NCBI RefSeq assembly: GCF_003226895.2
Contig: NZ_PNJG02000002.1
Location: 372,001 to 436,000 of the forward strand
DNA: 64,000 nt
Direction: 5' to 3'
From: Kocuria tytonis
GTDB lineage: Bacteria > Actinomycetota > Actinomycetes > Actinomycetales > Micrococcaceae
Of the stretch, positions 42,378-50,565 are shown piece by piece. A model generated the notes under the pieces. The model was not told where the DNA came from. It was given only the letters and a program-made list of their open reading frames with translations, and did not search any database. The stretch's first letter is position 1; every line of letters starts with the position of its first letter. A program made the position numbers and the translations under genes.

Positions 42378-44373
42378 CGCCGTGCCCTCCGGAGCGGCGG
42401 ACGCTCCCGTGCACGTGCTCGTGGTGGGTTCCGGTGCCGCGGGACTCACCGCGGCACTGCGGGCGACCTCGTGCGGGGCGCGGGTCACCGTGCTCACGAA
42501 ATCCGCCCTCGGGCACACCGCCACGGACCGGGCGCAGGGCGGGATCGCCGCCACGACCCGCGATCTGCCGGGCGGCCAGTCCCTCGACTCCTCGCAGCTG
42601 CACGCCCGGGACACCGAGGCCGCGGGGGCAGGGCTGTGCGATGCCGAGGTGGTGCGCGGCGTCGTCGCCGACTCGCCGGACGCCGTCACCGTCCTCACGG
42701 AGCACGGCGTGCGGTTCGACCGCGTGGCCGGTCCCGACTCCCCCTGGGTCCAGGGACTCGAGGGAGCCCACAGCGTGCCGCGGATCCTGCACGCGGGCGG
42801 AGACGCCACGGGTCATGTCATGCAGAGCGCGCTGACGGGTGCCGTCCGTACCGCGGCGGCACGGAGTGACATGTCCATCAGGGAATACACCGTGGTCACA
42901 CGGCTCGAGCTGGACCGTGGCGTGGTGCGCGGTGTGACCGTGCGCCCCGTGGCCGCGGACGGGGGCCTCGGCCCGGAGTCCGTCCTGGCCGCCGACCACG
43001 TGGTGCTCGCCACCGGCGGAGCGGGACAGCTGCACCCGTTCACCACGAACCCCGCGGTGGCCACGGGGGACGGCATCGCGCTGGCCCTGCGGGCGGGCGC
43101 AGCCGTGCGGGATTTGGAGTTCCTGCAGTTCCACCCCACCGCCCTGGCCGCTCCGGGGTCGTTCCTGATCTCCGAGGCGGTGCGCGGCGAGGGCGCAGTG
43201 CTGCGCAACCACCGCGGCGAGCGCTTCATGCTCCAGCAGCACCCGCTCGCGGAGCTCGCACCCCGGGACGTGGTGGCCCGGGCCATTGCGGCCGAACGGG
43301 CGTCCGCGCCCGAGGCCGAGGTGTTCCTGGACTGCACGCAGCTCCCCGTGCCGGACGGCACCGTCCGATCCGAGTTCCTGGCCCACCGCTTCCCCACGAT
43401 CGACCGTGCGCTGCGGGAGCACGGCATCGACTGGTCCCGCGAGCCCGTTCCGGTGAGCCCTGCCGCGCACTACCTCATGGGCGGCGTCGCCACGGACGGA
43501 ACCGGGCGCACGAGTGTGCCCGGGCTGTGGGCCGCGGGTGAGTGCGCGGCCACCGGCCTGCACGGCGCCAACCGGCTCGCCTCCAACTCGCTGCTGGAGG
43601 CCGTGGTCTTCGGTGAACGCATCGGGCGGCTCGTGGCGGACGCGCCGGCCGATCCCACGTCCTGGGCAGGACCCGCACTCCACCCCTCCCTGGAGGACCA
43701 CGACACCCGCGCCATGTCGCAGGGTCCGCACTCATATGCATATGCATCATCCAGTGCGGCGACCGGCCCGCTCCCGTGTGCGTCGCCCGCACCGGCCCCG
43801 ACCACTCCACCCGGGCCCCGCGGGCAGGTTCGTCGCACGGCCCGGGGCCAGGCCGCGGCCGCCGCAGTGCCCTTCACGCGCACGTCCCGAAAAGCCACCA
43901 CGCGTCGGGACGCGCAGAGCCCGTTCACCCGCGCGGCACTGCAGGCCGTGATGTGGCGGGGCGCCGGAGTGGTGCGCACGGACGCGGGGCTCGCGGAGGT
44001 GGAGCGGACGCTGGACGGGTGGCTCGCGGCGGCGTCGTCGGAAGGCCCCCGAGCGGAGGCGGAGACGCTGTCGGAGCACGAGGACCGCAACCTGCTGACC
44101 GTGGCGCGCGAGCTCGTCAGGGCGGCGCGGCTGCGGACGGAGTCCTGCGGGGCGCACCATCGCGCGGACGGCGCGTCCAGCGCGGGCAGCTCGGGCCACC
44201 CGGATCCCCGCGACCCCGCGGCGGGAACCCGCCAGAAACCCGCCCCCGACACTCCCGGCAGCCGCGGGGACCACGACCTCCACGGCGGCCACGGGCCCCG
44301 TGACTTCCAGAACACCCAGGACCTCTACGACATTCAGGAAAGGACGGCACATGCTGCACCGCTCAGCCGTTGA
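42370..44373 (+). CDS. nadB: L-aspartate oxidase with unusual long inserts
   Basis: The 667-aa flavoenzyme oxidises L-aspartate to iminoaspartate for NadA. FAD-binding VVGSGAAGLTAALRA, DRAQGGIAA, the catalytic-region FHPTAL, SEAVRGEGAVLRN, YLMGGVATDGTGRTSVPGLWAAGECAATGLHGANRLASNSLLEAVVFGER and a C-terminal helical domain are present. Extra Ala/Pro/Arg-rich sequence lies at about 450-520, and a Ser/Gly/His/Asp-rich tail runs past about 590. The tail overlaps the nadC start by 23 bp. The usual length is about 540-580 aa. The start is GTG 42370, overlapping the nadA stop by 8 bp, so the genes are translationally coupled. Confidence 0.92.
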   Translation: MRDAVPSGAADAPVHVLVVGSGAAGLTAALRATSCGARVTVLTKSALGHTATDRAQGGIAATTRDLPGGQSLDSSQLHARDTEAAGAGLCDAEVVRGVVADSPDAVTVLTEHGVRFDRVAGPDSPWVQGLEGAHSVPRILHAGGDATGHVMQSALTGAVRTAAARSDMSIREYTVVTRLELDRGVVRGVTVRPVAADGGLGPESVLAADHVVLATGGAGQLHPFTTNPAVATGDGIALALRAGAAVRDLEFLQFHPTALAAPGSFLISEAVRGEGAVLRNHRGERFMLQQHPLAELAPRDVVARAIAAERASAPEAEVFLDCTQLPVPDGTVRSEFLAHRFPTIDRALREHGIDWSREPVPVSPAAHYLMGGVATDGTGRTSVPGLWAAGECAATGLHGANRLASNSLLEAVVFGERIGRLVADAPADPTSWAGPALHPSLEDHDTRAMSQGPHSYAYASSSAATGPLPCASPAPAPTTPPGPRGQVRRTARGQAAAAAVPFTRTSRKATTRRDAQSPFTRAALQAVMWRGAGVVRTDAGLAEVERTLDGWLAAASSEGPRAEAETLSEHEDRNLLTVARELVRAARLRTESCGAHHRADGASSAGSSGHPDPRDPAAGTRQKPAPDTPGSRGDHDLHGGHGPRDFQNTQDLYDIQERTAHAAPLSR

Positions 44374-45250
44374 GACCGTGATCCGCGCCGGACTCGCGGA
44401 GGACGCCCCGTGGGGGGATCTCACCTCCGAGCTCGCGATCCCGGCGGACGCGCGGGCCGCCGCCACGGTGACCGCACGCGAGACCGGAGTGTTCGCCGGG
44501 GAGGACGTGATCCGCGTGGGATTCGCCGTGGCCGATCCGGACCTGACCGTGGAGCTGCACGTGCGCGACGGGGACCACCTGGACGCGGGAACCGTGGTGG
44601 CAACCATCTCCGGGCCGGCGCGCCCCCTGCTGACCGCCGAGCGCACGGTGCTGAACCTCGTGCAGCGCATGTCCGGGATCACCACGACCACCGCGCGCTA
44701 CGTGGCCGCGGTGGAGGAGACCGTCGCGGAGGTGGAGCGCGCGAACAAGCTGCCCGCCGGGACCATCACCCGCACCCGCGTGTGCGACACCCGCAAGACC
44801 ACCCCCGGGCTGCGGACCCTGGAGAAGCACGCGGTGACGTGCGGCGGCGGACACAACCACCGCTTCGGCCTCTCGGACGCCGTGATGCTCAAGGACAACC
44901 ACCTGGCCGTGCTCACGGCGGGCGGCGCCTCGCTCCCCCGCGCCCTGCGCGAGCTGCGCCGGAAGATGCCCCACACGGCATGCCTGGAGGTGGAGGTGGA
45001 CCGTCTGGACCAGATCGAGGACGTCCTGGCCGGCGGCGCGGACGTGGTGCTCCTGGACAACTTCGCCCCCGCGGACCTGGTCAGCGGGGTGGCCATGATC
45101 GACGGCCGCGCCACCGTGGAGGCCTCCGGCGGCATCACCCTGGAGACCATTAGCCGGGTGGCCGCCACGGGAGTGGACGTGATCTCCGCGGGAGCCCTGA
45201 CCCATTCCGTCCGCGCACTCGACCTGGGCCTGGACATCGCCGTGGGCTAG
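44351..45250 (+). CDS. nadC: nicotinate-nucleotide pyrophosphorylase (carboxylating)
   Basis: The 299-aa enzyme turns quinolinate and PRPP into nicotinate mononucleotide. Motifs are AEDAPWGDLTSE, LLTAERTVLNLVQRMSGITTTTARYV, RVCDTRKTTPGLRTLEKHAVTCGGGHNHRFGLSDAVMLKDNHL, VEVDRLDQIEDVLAGGADVVLLDNF and ASGGITLETI. ATG 44351 has AGGAAAGGA upstream within the nadB tail. It ends the nad operon; the cupin gene converges and overlaps by 4 bp. Confidence 0.95.
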   Translation: MLHRSAVETVIRAGLAEDAPWGDLTSELAIPADARAAATVTARETGVFAGEDVIRVGFAVADPDLTVELHVRDGDHLDAGTVVATISGPARPLLTAERTVLNLVQRMSGITTTTARYVAAVEETVAEVERANKLPAGTITRTRVCDTRKTTPGLRTLEKHAVTCGGGHNHRFGLSDAVMLKDNHLAVLTAGGASLPRALRELRRKMPHTACLEVEVDRLDQIEDVLAGGADVVLLDNFAPADLVSGVAMIDGRATVEASGGITLETISRVAATGVDVISAGALTHSVRALDLGLDIAVG

Positions 45251-45579
45251 TGGGCGTTCACCAGGCTCAGCAGGACCACGGAGTCCTCCTGGGCGTGGAG
45301 GGAGTGCCGCTGCTGCGGGATCACGGCGTGCTCCCCCGCGGACAGTGTCACGGAGTCCTCGCCCGCGGCGAGCTCCACGCGTCCCTCGACCACCTGCAGG
45401 GTGGCCTCACCGGGGTTCTCGTGCTCCTTGAGATCCTCGCCCTGCACGAGCGCGATCACCGTCTGCTGCAGGCGGTGGCCACGGCCCCCGTGGAGGTTGT
45501 GCGCGGCGCGTCCACTGGAGACCTCGTGGGCCTGCTCCAGCAGTGTGCGGGCCAGGGTGGTGAGTGAGTTCGCATCCAT
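45247..45579 (-). CDS. small cupin-domain protein
   Basis: The 110-aa single-cupin protein reads LKEHENPGEATLQVVEGRVELAAGEDSVTLSAGEHAVIPQQRHSLHAQEDSVVLLSLV. It contains cupin motif 1 (H/E-x-x-x-x-x-x-x-x-x-x-G) and motif 2 (P-x-x-x-x-H). Metal-binding His are partly replaced, so a small-ligand sensor or isomerase role is possible, but the function is unknown. It is convergent with nadC and divergent from the cysteine desulfurase. Confidence 0.75.
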   Translation of the reverse strand: MDANSLTTLARTLLEQAHEVSSGRAAHNLHGGRGHRLQQTVIALVQGEDLKEHENPGEATLQVVEGRVELAAGEDSVTLSAGEHAVIPQQRHSLHAQEDSVVLLSLVNAH

Positions 45580-45638
45580 GTTCCCTGTCTACCGCAGCTC
45601 CCGCCGCCCGTCATCCTTCTGCTCGTGAGAGGACACCC

Positions 45639-46817
45639 ATGATCTACCTGGACCACGCCGCCACCGCCGCTCCCCGCCGGGACGTGCTCGAGGCCATGTG
45701 GCCGTGGCTCACCACCGAGTACGGCAACGCGTCCAGCCACCACGAGCGGGGCCGCCGTGCGGCCCGCGCCCTGGAGGACGCCCGCGAGCGCGTGGCCGCG
45801 GTGCTCCACGCCCGCCCCGGCGAGATCGTCCTCACCTCCGGCGGCACGGAGGCGGACAACCTCGCGGTCAAGGGCATTGCGCTGGCCCGCCGCGAACGCC
45901 GCGCGACCCGCACGCGCGTGGTCCCGAGCGCGATCGAGCACCACGCCGTCCTGGACTCGGCGGCGGACCTCGCCCGGTACGACGGCTTCGAGGCGCGGAC
46001 CGCTCCCGTGGACGCGAGCGGCGTCGTGCTTCCGGACGCCTTCCGCGCGCTGCTCCGGGGCGACGACGCCGCGGCGGAGGTCGCCGTGGCCTCCGTGATG
46101 CTCGCGAACAACGAGGTGGGCACCGTGCAGGACATCGCGGCGCTGGCGGAGATCGCTGCCGAGCACGGCGTCCCCCTGCACACGGATGCCGTGCAGGCCG
46201 CGGGAGTGCTGCCGCTGGACGTGCGGGAACTCGGGGTGAGCGCGCTGAGCCTTGCGGGTCACAAGATCGGCACGCCCCCGGGCATCGGACTGCTCTGGGT
46301 CAAGCGGGGGACACCCCTGCGGCCGCTGCTGAGCGGCGGGGGTCACGAGCGGGGTCGGCGCTCTGGGACGTCCACGGTGGCCGGGGCGGTGGGGCTCGCC
46401 GTCGCCCTGGAGGCGGCGGAGCGCGAGCGCGGCGAGTTCGTGCGGCATGGCGCCGCACTGCGGGACCGGTTGATCGGTGGAATCCTGAGCGGGGTTCCCG
46501 GTGCTCTGCTCACGGGCCCGGACCCGAGCGCCGGCGGGAACAGGTTGGCCACGAACGCGAGCTTCTGCTTCCCGGGCGTCAACGGGGAAACCGTGCTGGT
46601 GGACCTGGAGAACCGAGGGGTGCTGGTGTCCTCGGGGTCGGCGTGCTCGGCGGGCTCCACGGAACCGTCCCACGTGCTCACCGCCCTGGGCCTCCCGCCG
46701 GAGGTGGCGAGCACCGCAGTGCGCTACAGCCTGGGCAGGGACACGACGTGCGAGGACGTAGACGCGGCAGTCACCGCCACCGCGGACGTGGTCACGGCGC
46801 TGCGTGGCGGCTCCTGA
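45639..46817 (+). CDS. cysteine desulfurase, NifS/IscS type
   Basis: The 392-aa PLP enzyme reads MIYLDHAATAAPRRDVLEAM, TSGGTEADNLAVKG, HHAVLDSA, VASVMLANNEVGTVQDIAAL, HTDAVQAAG, LAGHKIGTPPGIGLLW with the PLP Lys, RRSGTSTVAGAVGLA, and SSGSACSAGSTEPSHVL with the active-site Cys. It removes sulfur from cysteine for Fe-S cluster assembly. The position next to nadABC fits the NadS-like arrangement in which it supplies the NadA cluster. That link is inferred from other bacteria. Confidence 0.92.
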   Translation: MIYLDHAATAAPRRDVLEAMWPWLTTEYGNASSHHERGRRAARALEDARERVAAVLHARPGEIVLTSGGTEADNLAVKGIALARRERRATRTRVVPSAIEHHAVLDSAADLARYDGFEARTAPVDASGVVLPDAFRALLRGDDAAAEVAVASVMLANNEVGTVQDIAALAEIAAEHGVPLHTDAVQAAGVLPLDVRELGVSALSLAGHKIGTPPGIGLLWVKRGTPLRPLLSGGGHERGRRSGTSTVAGAVGLAVALEAAERERGEFVRHGAALRDRLIGGILSGVPGALLTGPDPSAGGNRLATNASFCFPGVNGETVLVDLENRGVLVSSGSACSAGSTEPSHVLTALGLPPEVASTAVRYSLGRDTTCEDVDAAVTATADVVTALRGGS

Positions 46818-46984
46818 GCCGGGCGATCTGCTGTCCGTCCGGCCAAGCCGATTCCGTGGCGGCCACCCCGGGGCCCGCCCGGCACCCTGCTGATGCGGCG
46901 CGCGGCCGGGATTCGGGGCGTCTGCGACCGGGCGGTGCGGGGTCGCCCGCCACAGTCCGGGCAACGGTGGTCGGGCCCGCTCCC

Positions 46985-47962
46985 CTACACGGTCACCGGG
47001 TACGGCGGCTCCTCCCCGCGGGCCATGGCCACGGCGTTCTCCGCGGCCATGCGCGCCATTCCCGCCCGGGTGCCCTGCTCCGCGGAGCCCACGTGCGGGA
47101 GCAGGAACGCGTTGGGCAGCTCCAGCAGCTCGGGCTCCACCGCGGGCTCGTTCTCGAACACGTCCAGGCCTGCCGCGAAGATCTCGCCCGTGCGCAGGGC
47201 GCGCACCAGGGCTTCCTCGTCCACCACGGGCCCGCGCGCGGTGTTGATGAGCACCGCGGTGGACTTCATCCGGCGCAGCACGTCCGCGTCGATCAGGTGC
47301 GTGGTCTCCTCGGTGAGCGGCACGTGCAGCGAGATGTAGTCGCTCCTCTCCACGAGCTCGTCCCACCGCACCTGGGTCACCCGGCCCGCGAGGTCCCCGA
47401 GCTCGTCGTCGGAGACCTCCCGGTCCTGCGGCGGACGCTGCGTGAACACGACCCTCATCCCGAAGCCCAGAGCGCGGTGCGCCACGGCCTTGCCGATGCG
47501 CCCCATCCCCGCGATCCCGAGCGTGGCACCCGTGACGTCCTGCCCCACCAGCAGATCCGGGCGCAGACCCTCGAACTGCCCGCTGCGCAGGTGCTCGGAG
47601 GCCTCGTGGGCACGACGCGCCGCGCCCAGGAGCAGCAGCACGGCCACGTTCGCGGTGGCATCGTTGAGCACGTCCGGGGTGTTGCCCACCGCGATGCCGT
47701 GCTCCGTCGCCGCGGGGACGTCGATGTTGTTGTACCCCACCGCGTAGTTCGCGATGCCCTTGATCGTCGCAGCGCCCAGGAGCTCGGCGTCGAAGCGGTC
47801 CGAGGTCTGGGACAGCACCACGTCGTACTCACCACCCGTTACCGCCTCCCGCAGCTCGTCGGCGCTCATGCCGCTGCGGATCTCCACTTCTCCCGCGTCG
47901 CGCAGGATGCTCGGGCCGGGTTCGGGGATCTCCTGGGTCACCAGGAAACGGGGCGTGCTCAT
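46985..47962 (-). CDS. D-2-hydroxyacid dehydrogenase (glyoxylate/hydroxypyruvate reductase type)
   Basis: The 325-aa protein has NAD(P)-binding LGIAGMGRIGKAVAHRALGFGM (about 150-171), catalytic Arg in LINTARGPVVDEEALV, Glu in the following segment, and His in LLPHVGSAEQGTR. It reduces 2-oxoacids such as glyoxylate or hydroxypyruvate. ATG 47962 (STPRFLVTQEIPEPG) is preferred; the frame extends upstream over the terminator hairpin at 47995-48034. It could work with serine metabolism (sdaA), but is not linked to it. Confidence 0.9.
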   Translation of the reverse strand: MSTPRFLVTQEIPEPGPSILRDAGEVEIRSGMSADELREAVTGGEYDVVLSQTSDRFDAELLGAATIKGIANYAVGYNNIDVPAATEHGIAVGNTPDVLNDATANVAVLLLLGAARRAHEASEHLRSGQFEGLRPDLLVGQDVTGATLGIAGMGRIGKAVAHRALGFGMRVVFTQRPPQDREVSDDELGDLAGRVTQVRWDELVERSDYISLHVPLTEETTHLIDADVLRRMKSTAVLINTARGPVVDEEALVRALRTGEIFAAGLDVFENEPAVEPELLELPNAFLLPHVGSAEQGTRAGMARMAAENAVAMARGEEPPYPVTV

Positions 47963-47994
47963 GGGCGGGACTCCTCGGAATGGCTGGCTGGTAG

Positions 47995-48034
47995 CGCGAA
48001 ACCCCGCGCGGCGCGGGCCGGGCGGGGTTTCGCG
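47995..48034. terminator. terminator of sodA
   Basis: A perfect 13-bp stem, 47995-48007 with 48022-48034, lies between the sodA stop and the dehydrogenase start. On the minus strand it follows sodA by 37 bp. Confidence 0.6.
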
Positions 48035-48070
48035 GGTCATGACGCCTGGAGGCAGCGCGTCACGAGTGGA

Positions 48071-48691
48071 TCAGATGAGGGACTTGGCCCCGGCGCGTGC
48101 CTTCTCGAAGCGCTCGGAGACGTCCGCCCAGTTCACGATGTTCCAGAAGGCCTTGACGTAGTCCGCCTTGACGTTCTGGTAGTCCAGGTAGAAGGCGTGC
48201 TCCCACATGTCCAGCTGCAGCAGCGGGATGGTGGCCACGGGAACGCCGTTCTGCTGGTCGTACATCTGCTCGATCACCAGGTTCCCGGCAACGGGCTCGT
48301 ACGCGAGGATGGCCCAGCCTGAGCCCTGGATGCTCGTGGCGGCGGCGGTGAAGTGGTCCCGGAAGCCGTCGAAGGAGCCGAAGAAGGTGTCGATCGCCGC
48401 GGCGAGCTCACCGGTGGGCTTGTCGCCGCCCTCGGGGGACAGGTTCTTCCAGAAGATGGAGTGGTTGATGTGACCACCCAGGTTGAACTGCAGGTCCTTG
48501 GAGAGCTTGGCGGCACCGGCGGCGTCACCGTTGGCGCGGGCCTCCTCCATCTTCTCCAGTGCGGTGTTCGCACCGGTCACGTACGTGTTGTGGTGCTTGT
48601 CGTGGTGCAGCTGCATGATCTGGGCCGAGATGTGCGGCTCCAGCGCGGCGTAGTCGTACGGGAGATCGGGGAGAGTGAACTTTTCAGCCAT
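48071..48691 (-). CDS. sodA: superoxide dismutase, Mn-type
   Basis: The 206-aa enzyme dismutates superoxide. Metal ligands are H29 in [14 protein letters not shown]77 in [11 protein letters not shown], and D161 and H165 in [12 protein letters not shown]. The GGH at 72-74 and a Gln in the YDQQNG segment favour manganese, although cambialistic use is possible. ATG 48691 follows GGAAGGATG; the upstream in-frame extension is not conserved. It is monocistronic, with its own terminator. Confidence 0.95.
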   Translation of the reverse strand: MAEKFTLPDLPYDYAALEPHISAQIMQLHHDKHHNTYVTGANTALEKMEEARANGDAAGAAKLSKDLQFNLGGHINHSIFWKNLSPEGGDKPTGELAAAIDTFFGSFDGFRDHFTAAATSIQGSGWAILAYEPVAGNLVIEQMYDQQNGVPVATIPLLQLDMWEHAFYLDYQNVKADYVKAFWNIVNWADVSERFEKARAGAKSLI

Positions 48692-48850
48692 GGTGAAACA
48701 TCCTTCCGTTTGCGGGCGTGATGCTTCAACTGTCCATCGCCGCCGTTCCACGGGTCAAGAACGTTCAGCCACTGGCGTACCGCTCCCGGGCCCCGGTCAC
48801 GTTCCGTCACACCGCGTCCCCCGCGCCCGCTCCTGCTCTACCCTCGGGGC

Positions 48851-49459
48851 ATGCCAGCCGACGACGCCGCCCTCCCCAGTTCCCGTCCCGCCCCGAGCAC
48901 GGCTGGTCCGGACGTCCTGGACGTGACACCCGCCCGGCACCGTCATGCCGCGGGCATCGTCGAGCTCCGGGACACGCTGGCCCGCTGGATGCAGGCGCGC
49001 GGCATCGACCAGTGGCGCGAGGGCGAGTTCACCGCCGCCCAGGTGGAGCAGGAGATCGAACGCGGTGAGTGGTGGGTCGTGGAGGCCCCGGGCCACCCCG
49101 AGCGGGTTCTCGCGAGCGTCCGGGTGGTCTGGGAGGACCCCATGATCTGGGGGCAGCAGTCCGAACCCGCCGGATACATCCACGGGGTGGCCGTGGACCG
49201 CTGCCTGCGCGGCACGGGAACAGGCCCGCGGCTCGTCCGCGTGGCCGAAGAAGTCATCGCCGCCTCCGGCCGGTCGGTGTCCCGCCTGGACTGCGACACG
49301 TCCAACCCCGTTCTCGAACCGTTCTACGCAGGGCTGGGCTACACGCCCCGCGGCGAAGTGGATTTCGACGTGCCCGGCATGGACTACCGGGTGAGGCTGA
49401 TCCGCATGGAACGCGCCCTGCCCCCGCGGGACGGCACCGGGAGCCCGGCGAACGGCTGA
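48851..49459 (+). CDS. GNAT acetyltransferase
   Basis: The 202-aa protein has a disordered 20-aa start and a GNAT fold: VTPARHRHAAGIVELRDTLARWMQARGIDQW, then YIHGVAVDRCLRGTGTGPRLVRVAEEVIAASG with the acetyl-CoA loop R-G-T-G-T-G, and CDTSNPVLEPFYAGLGYTPRGE. Substrate unknown. It is divergent from sodA. Confidence 0.85.
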   Translation: MPADDAALPSSRPAPSTAGPDVLDVTPARHRHAAGIVELRDTLARWMQARGIDQWREGEFTAAQVEQEIERGEWWVVEAPGHPERVLASVRVVWEDPMIWGQQSEPAGYIHGVAVDRCLRGTGTGPRLVRVAEEVIAASGRSVSRLDCDTSNPVLEPFYAGLGYTPRGEVDFDVPGMDYRVRLIRMERALPPRDGTGSPANG

Positions 49460-49546
49460 GGCCGCACACCGCCACCTCGGCCGACACCCGCGAACGGGCC
49501 CCGCGGCGCCAGTCGGATGGTGGTCGGCGTGCGGGTCCGCCGCGCT

Positions 49547-50155
49547 CTACGCCTGGTGCGCGCAGCGCCGCCTCGGAGCCTTGCGGTGCGCCGCCGCCGG
49601 CCGCGAGCGCACGGCCACGACGGGTTCAGGCGCACGTGTCCCCTTCGGAGACCGGGCCGGTGAAACGGCGGCCCCGCTCGACGACCGGGCCGTGACGTCC
49701 TGCCGCATCCGCTCCAGTCCGCGGACGATCTTGTGACGGGAGACCTTGCGGGTCCAGGGGATCTTCCACCACAGCGCACCGCGCACGCGGAAGTCCACAC
49801 GCATTTGCACATCAACCCCGGTGTCCGTGGGCGCCCACGTGTATTCGAGGGTCATGTCCACGGCCCCCCGCGTGGTGCGCAGGAGAAGTGACTTGCCGGG
49901 CACCCGATCCGCGACGATCAGGATGAAATCCACGCTGAACGGGCCCACGGGTGCCTTGAACTCCAGTGCCGATCCCACGTCCAGCTGGTGCTCCGGGGAC
50001 GTGGGCCAGGTGAACTCCACCCCGAACCACTCCCCCATCTCCTTGGGCCGGCCGATCGCACGGTCGAACTCCTCGACGGACACGGGTACGTCCTGCTCGG
50101 CGAGCAGGGTGAAACTGCGGTCGGCGTTCTCGACCTGGGTGATGCGAACGGACAT
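49547..50155 (-). CDS. SRPBCC/START-like polyketide cyclase-fold protein
   Basis: The 202-aa protein has a pattern of alternating strands typical of SRPBCC (Bet v1-like) domains: ITQVENADRSFTLLAEQDVPVSVEEFDRAIGRPKEMGEWFG, VDFILIVADRVPGKSLLLRTTRGAVDMTLEYTWAPTDTGVDVQMRVDFRV, and a final helix KVSRHKIVRGLERMRQDV. A 45-aa Arg/Ala/Ser-rich C-terminal tail follows. These proteins bind hydrophobic ligands; no function is known here. ATG 50155 follows GGGAGG. Confidence 0.75.
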   Translation of the reverse strand: MSVRITQVENADRSFTLLAEQDVPVSVEEFDRAIGRPKEMGEWFGVEFTWPTSPEHQLDVGSALEFKAPVGPFSVDFILIVADRVPGKSLLLRTTRGAVDMTLEYTWAPTDTGVDVQMRVDFRVRGALWWKIPWTRKVSRHKIVRGLERMRQDVTARSSSGAAVSPARSPKGTRAPEPVVAVRSRPAAAHRKAPRRRCAHQA

Positions 50156-50292
50156 GATCCCTCCCTTGAGCGTGCCTCCCCATGCCGCCCGTCCCACCGG
50201 GCAGCAACTGCACGCAAGTAATCGGTGGAATCAGTCTGATGCAAAATTGATGACACGTCATCTCAGTTGAGGGGAGAGGCCCGTGCACAGGC

Positions 50293-50505
50293 GGTGGACA
50301 ACCGTTATCCACACGTGTGGAGAGGTCGGTGGATAAATCGAACATACGTTCGAGGAAAATCTTCGGATGGCGACAGGGGCAGCGGGAAGAACGCGCTTGA
50401 CCAGGGGAAACAGTCCACGGTCAGCCCTGGGCGGAACCGGGACAGCAGGCGTCCCATTTATCCACTCCTGTGGAGAAGACGTGTGGACAACACATGTTGT
50501 CCACC
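50293..50505. promoter_or_regulatory. cluster of eight DnaA-box-like 9-mers (cluster A)
   Basis: Within 213 bp: TTATCCACA (50305, exact E. coli-type box), TTGTCCACA (50482-50490, minus strand, exact actinobacterial-type box), and one-mismatch versions at 50293, 50328, 50458, 50469, 50497, plus a weaker one at 50316. GTGGACAA-CACATG-TTGTCCAC (50483-50504) is a perfect inverted pair. The whole gap from 50156 to 50565 has no gene. It may titrate DnaA or be DnaA-regulated; it is not next to dnaA. Confidence 0.55.
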
Positions 50506-50565
50506 CTTTTGGGTGTATCTGCCCACCCATGAGGGGACAATTGTATGACAGTGTTATTTCAGACG

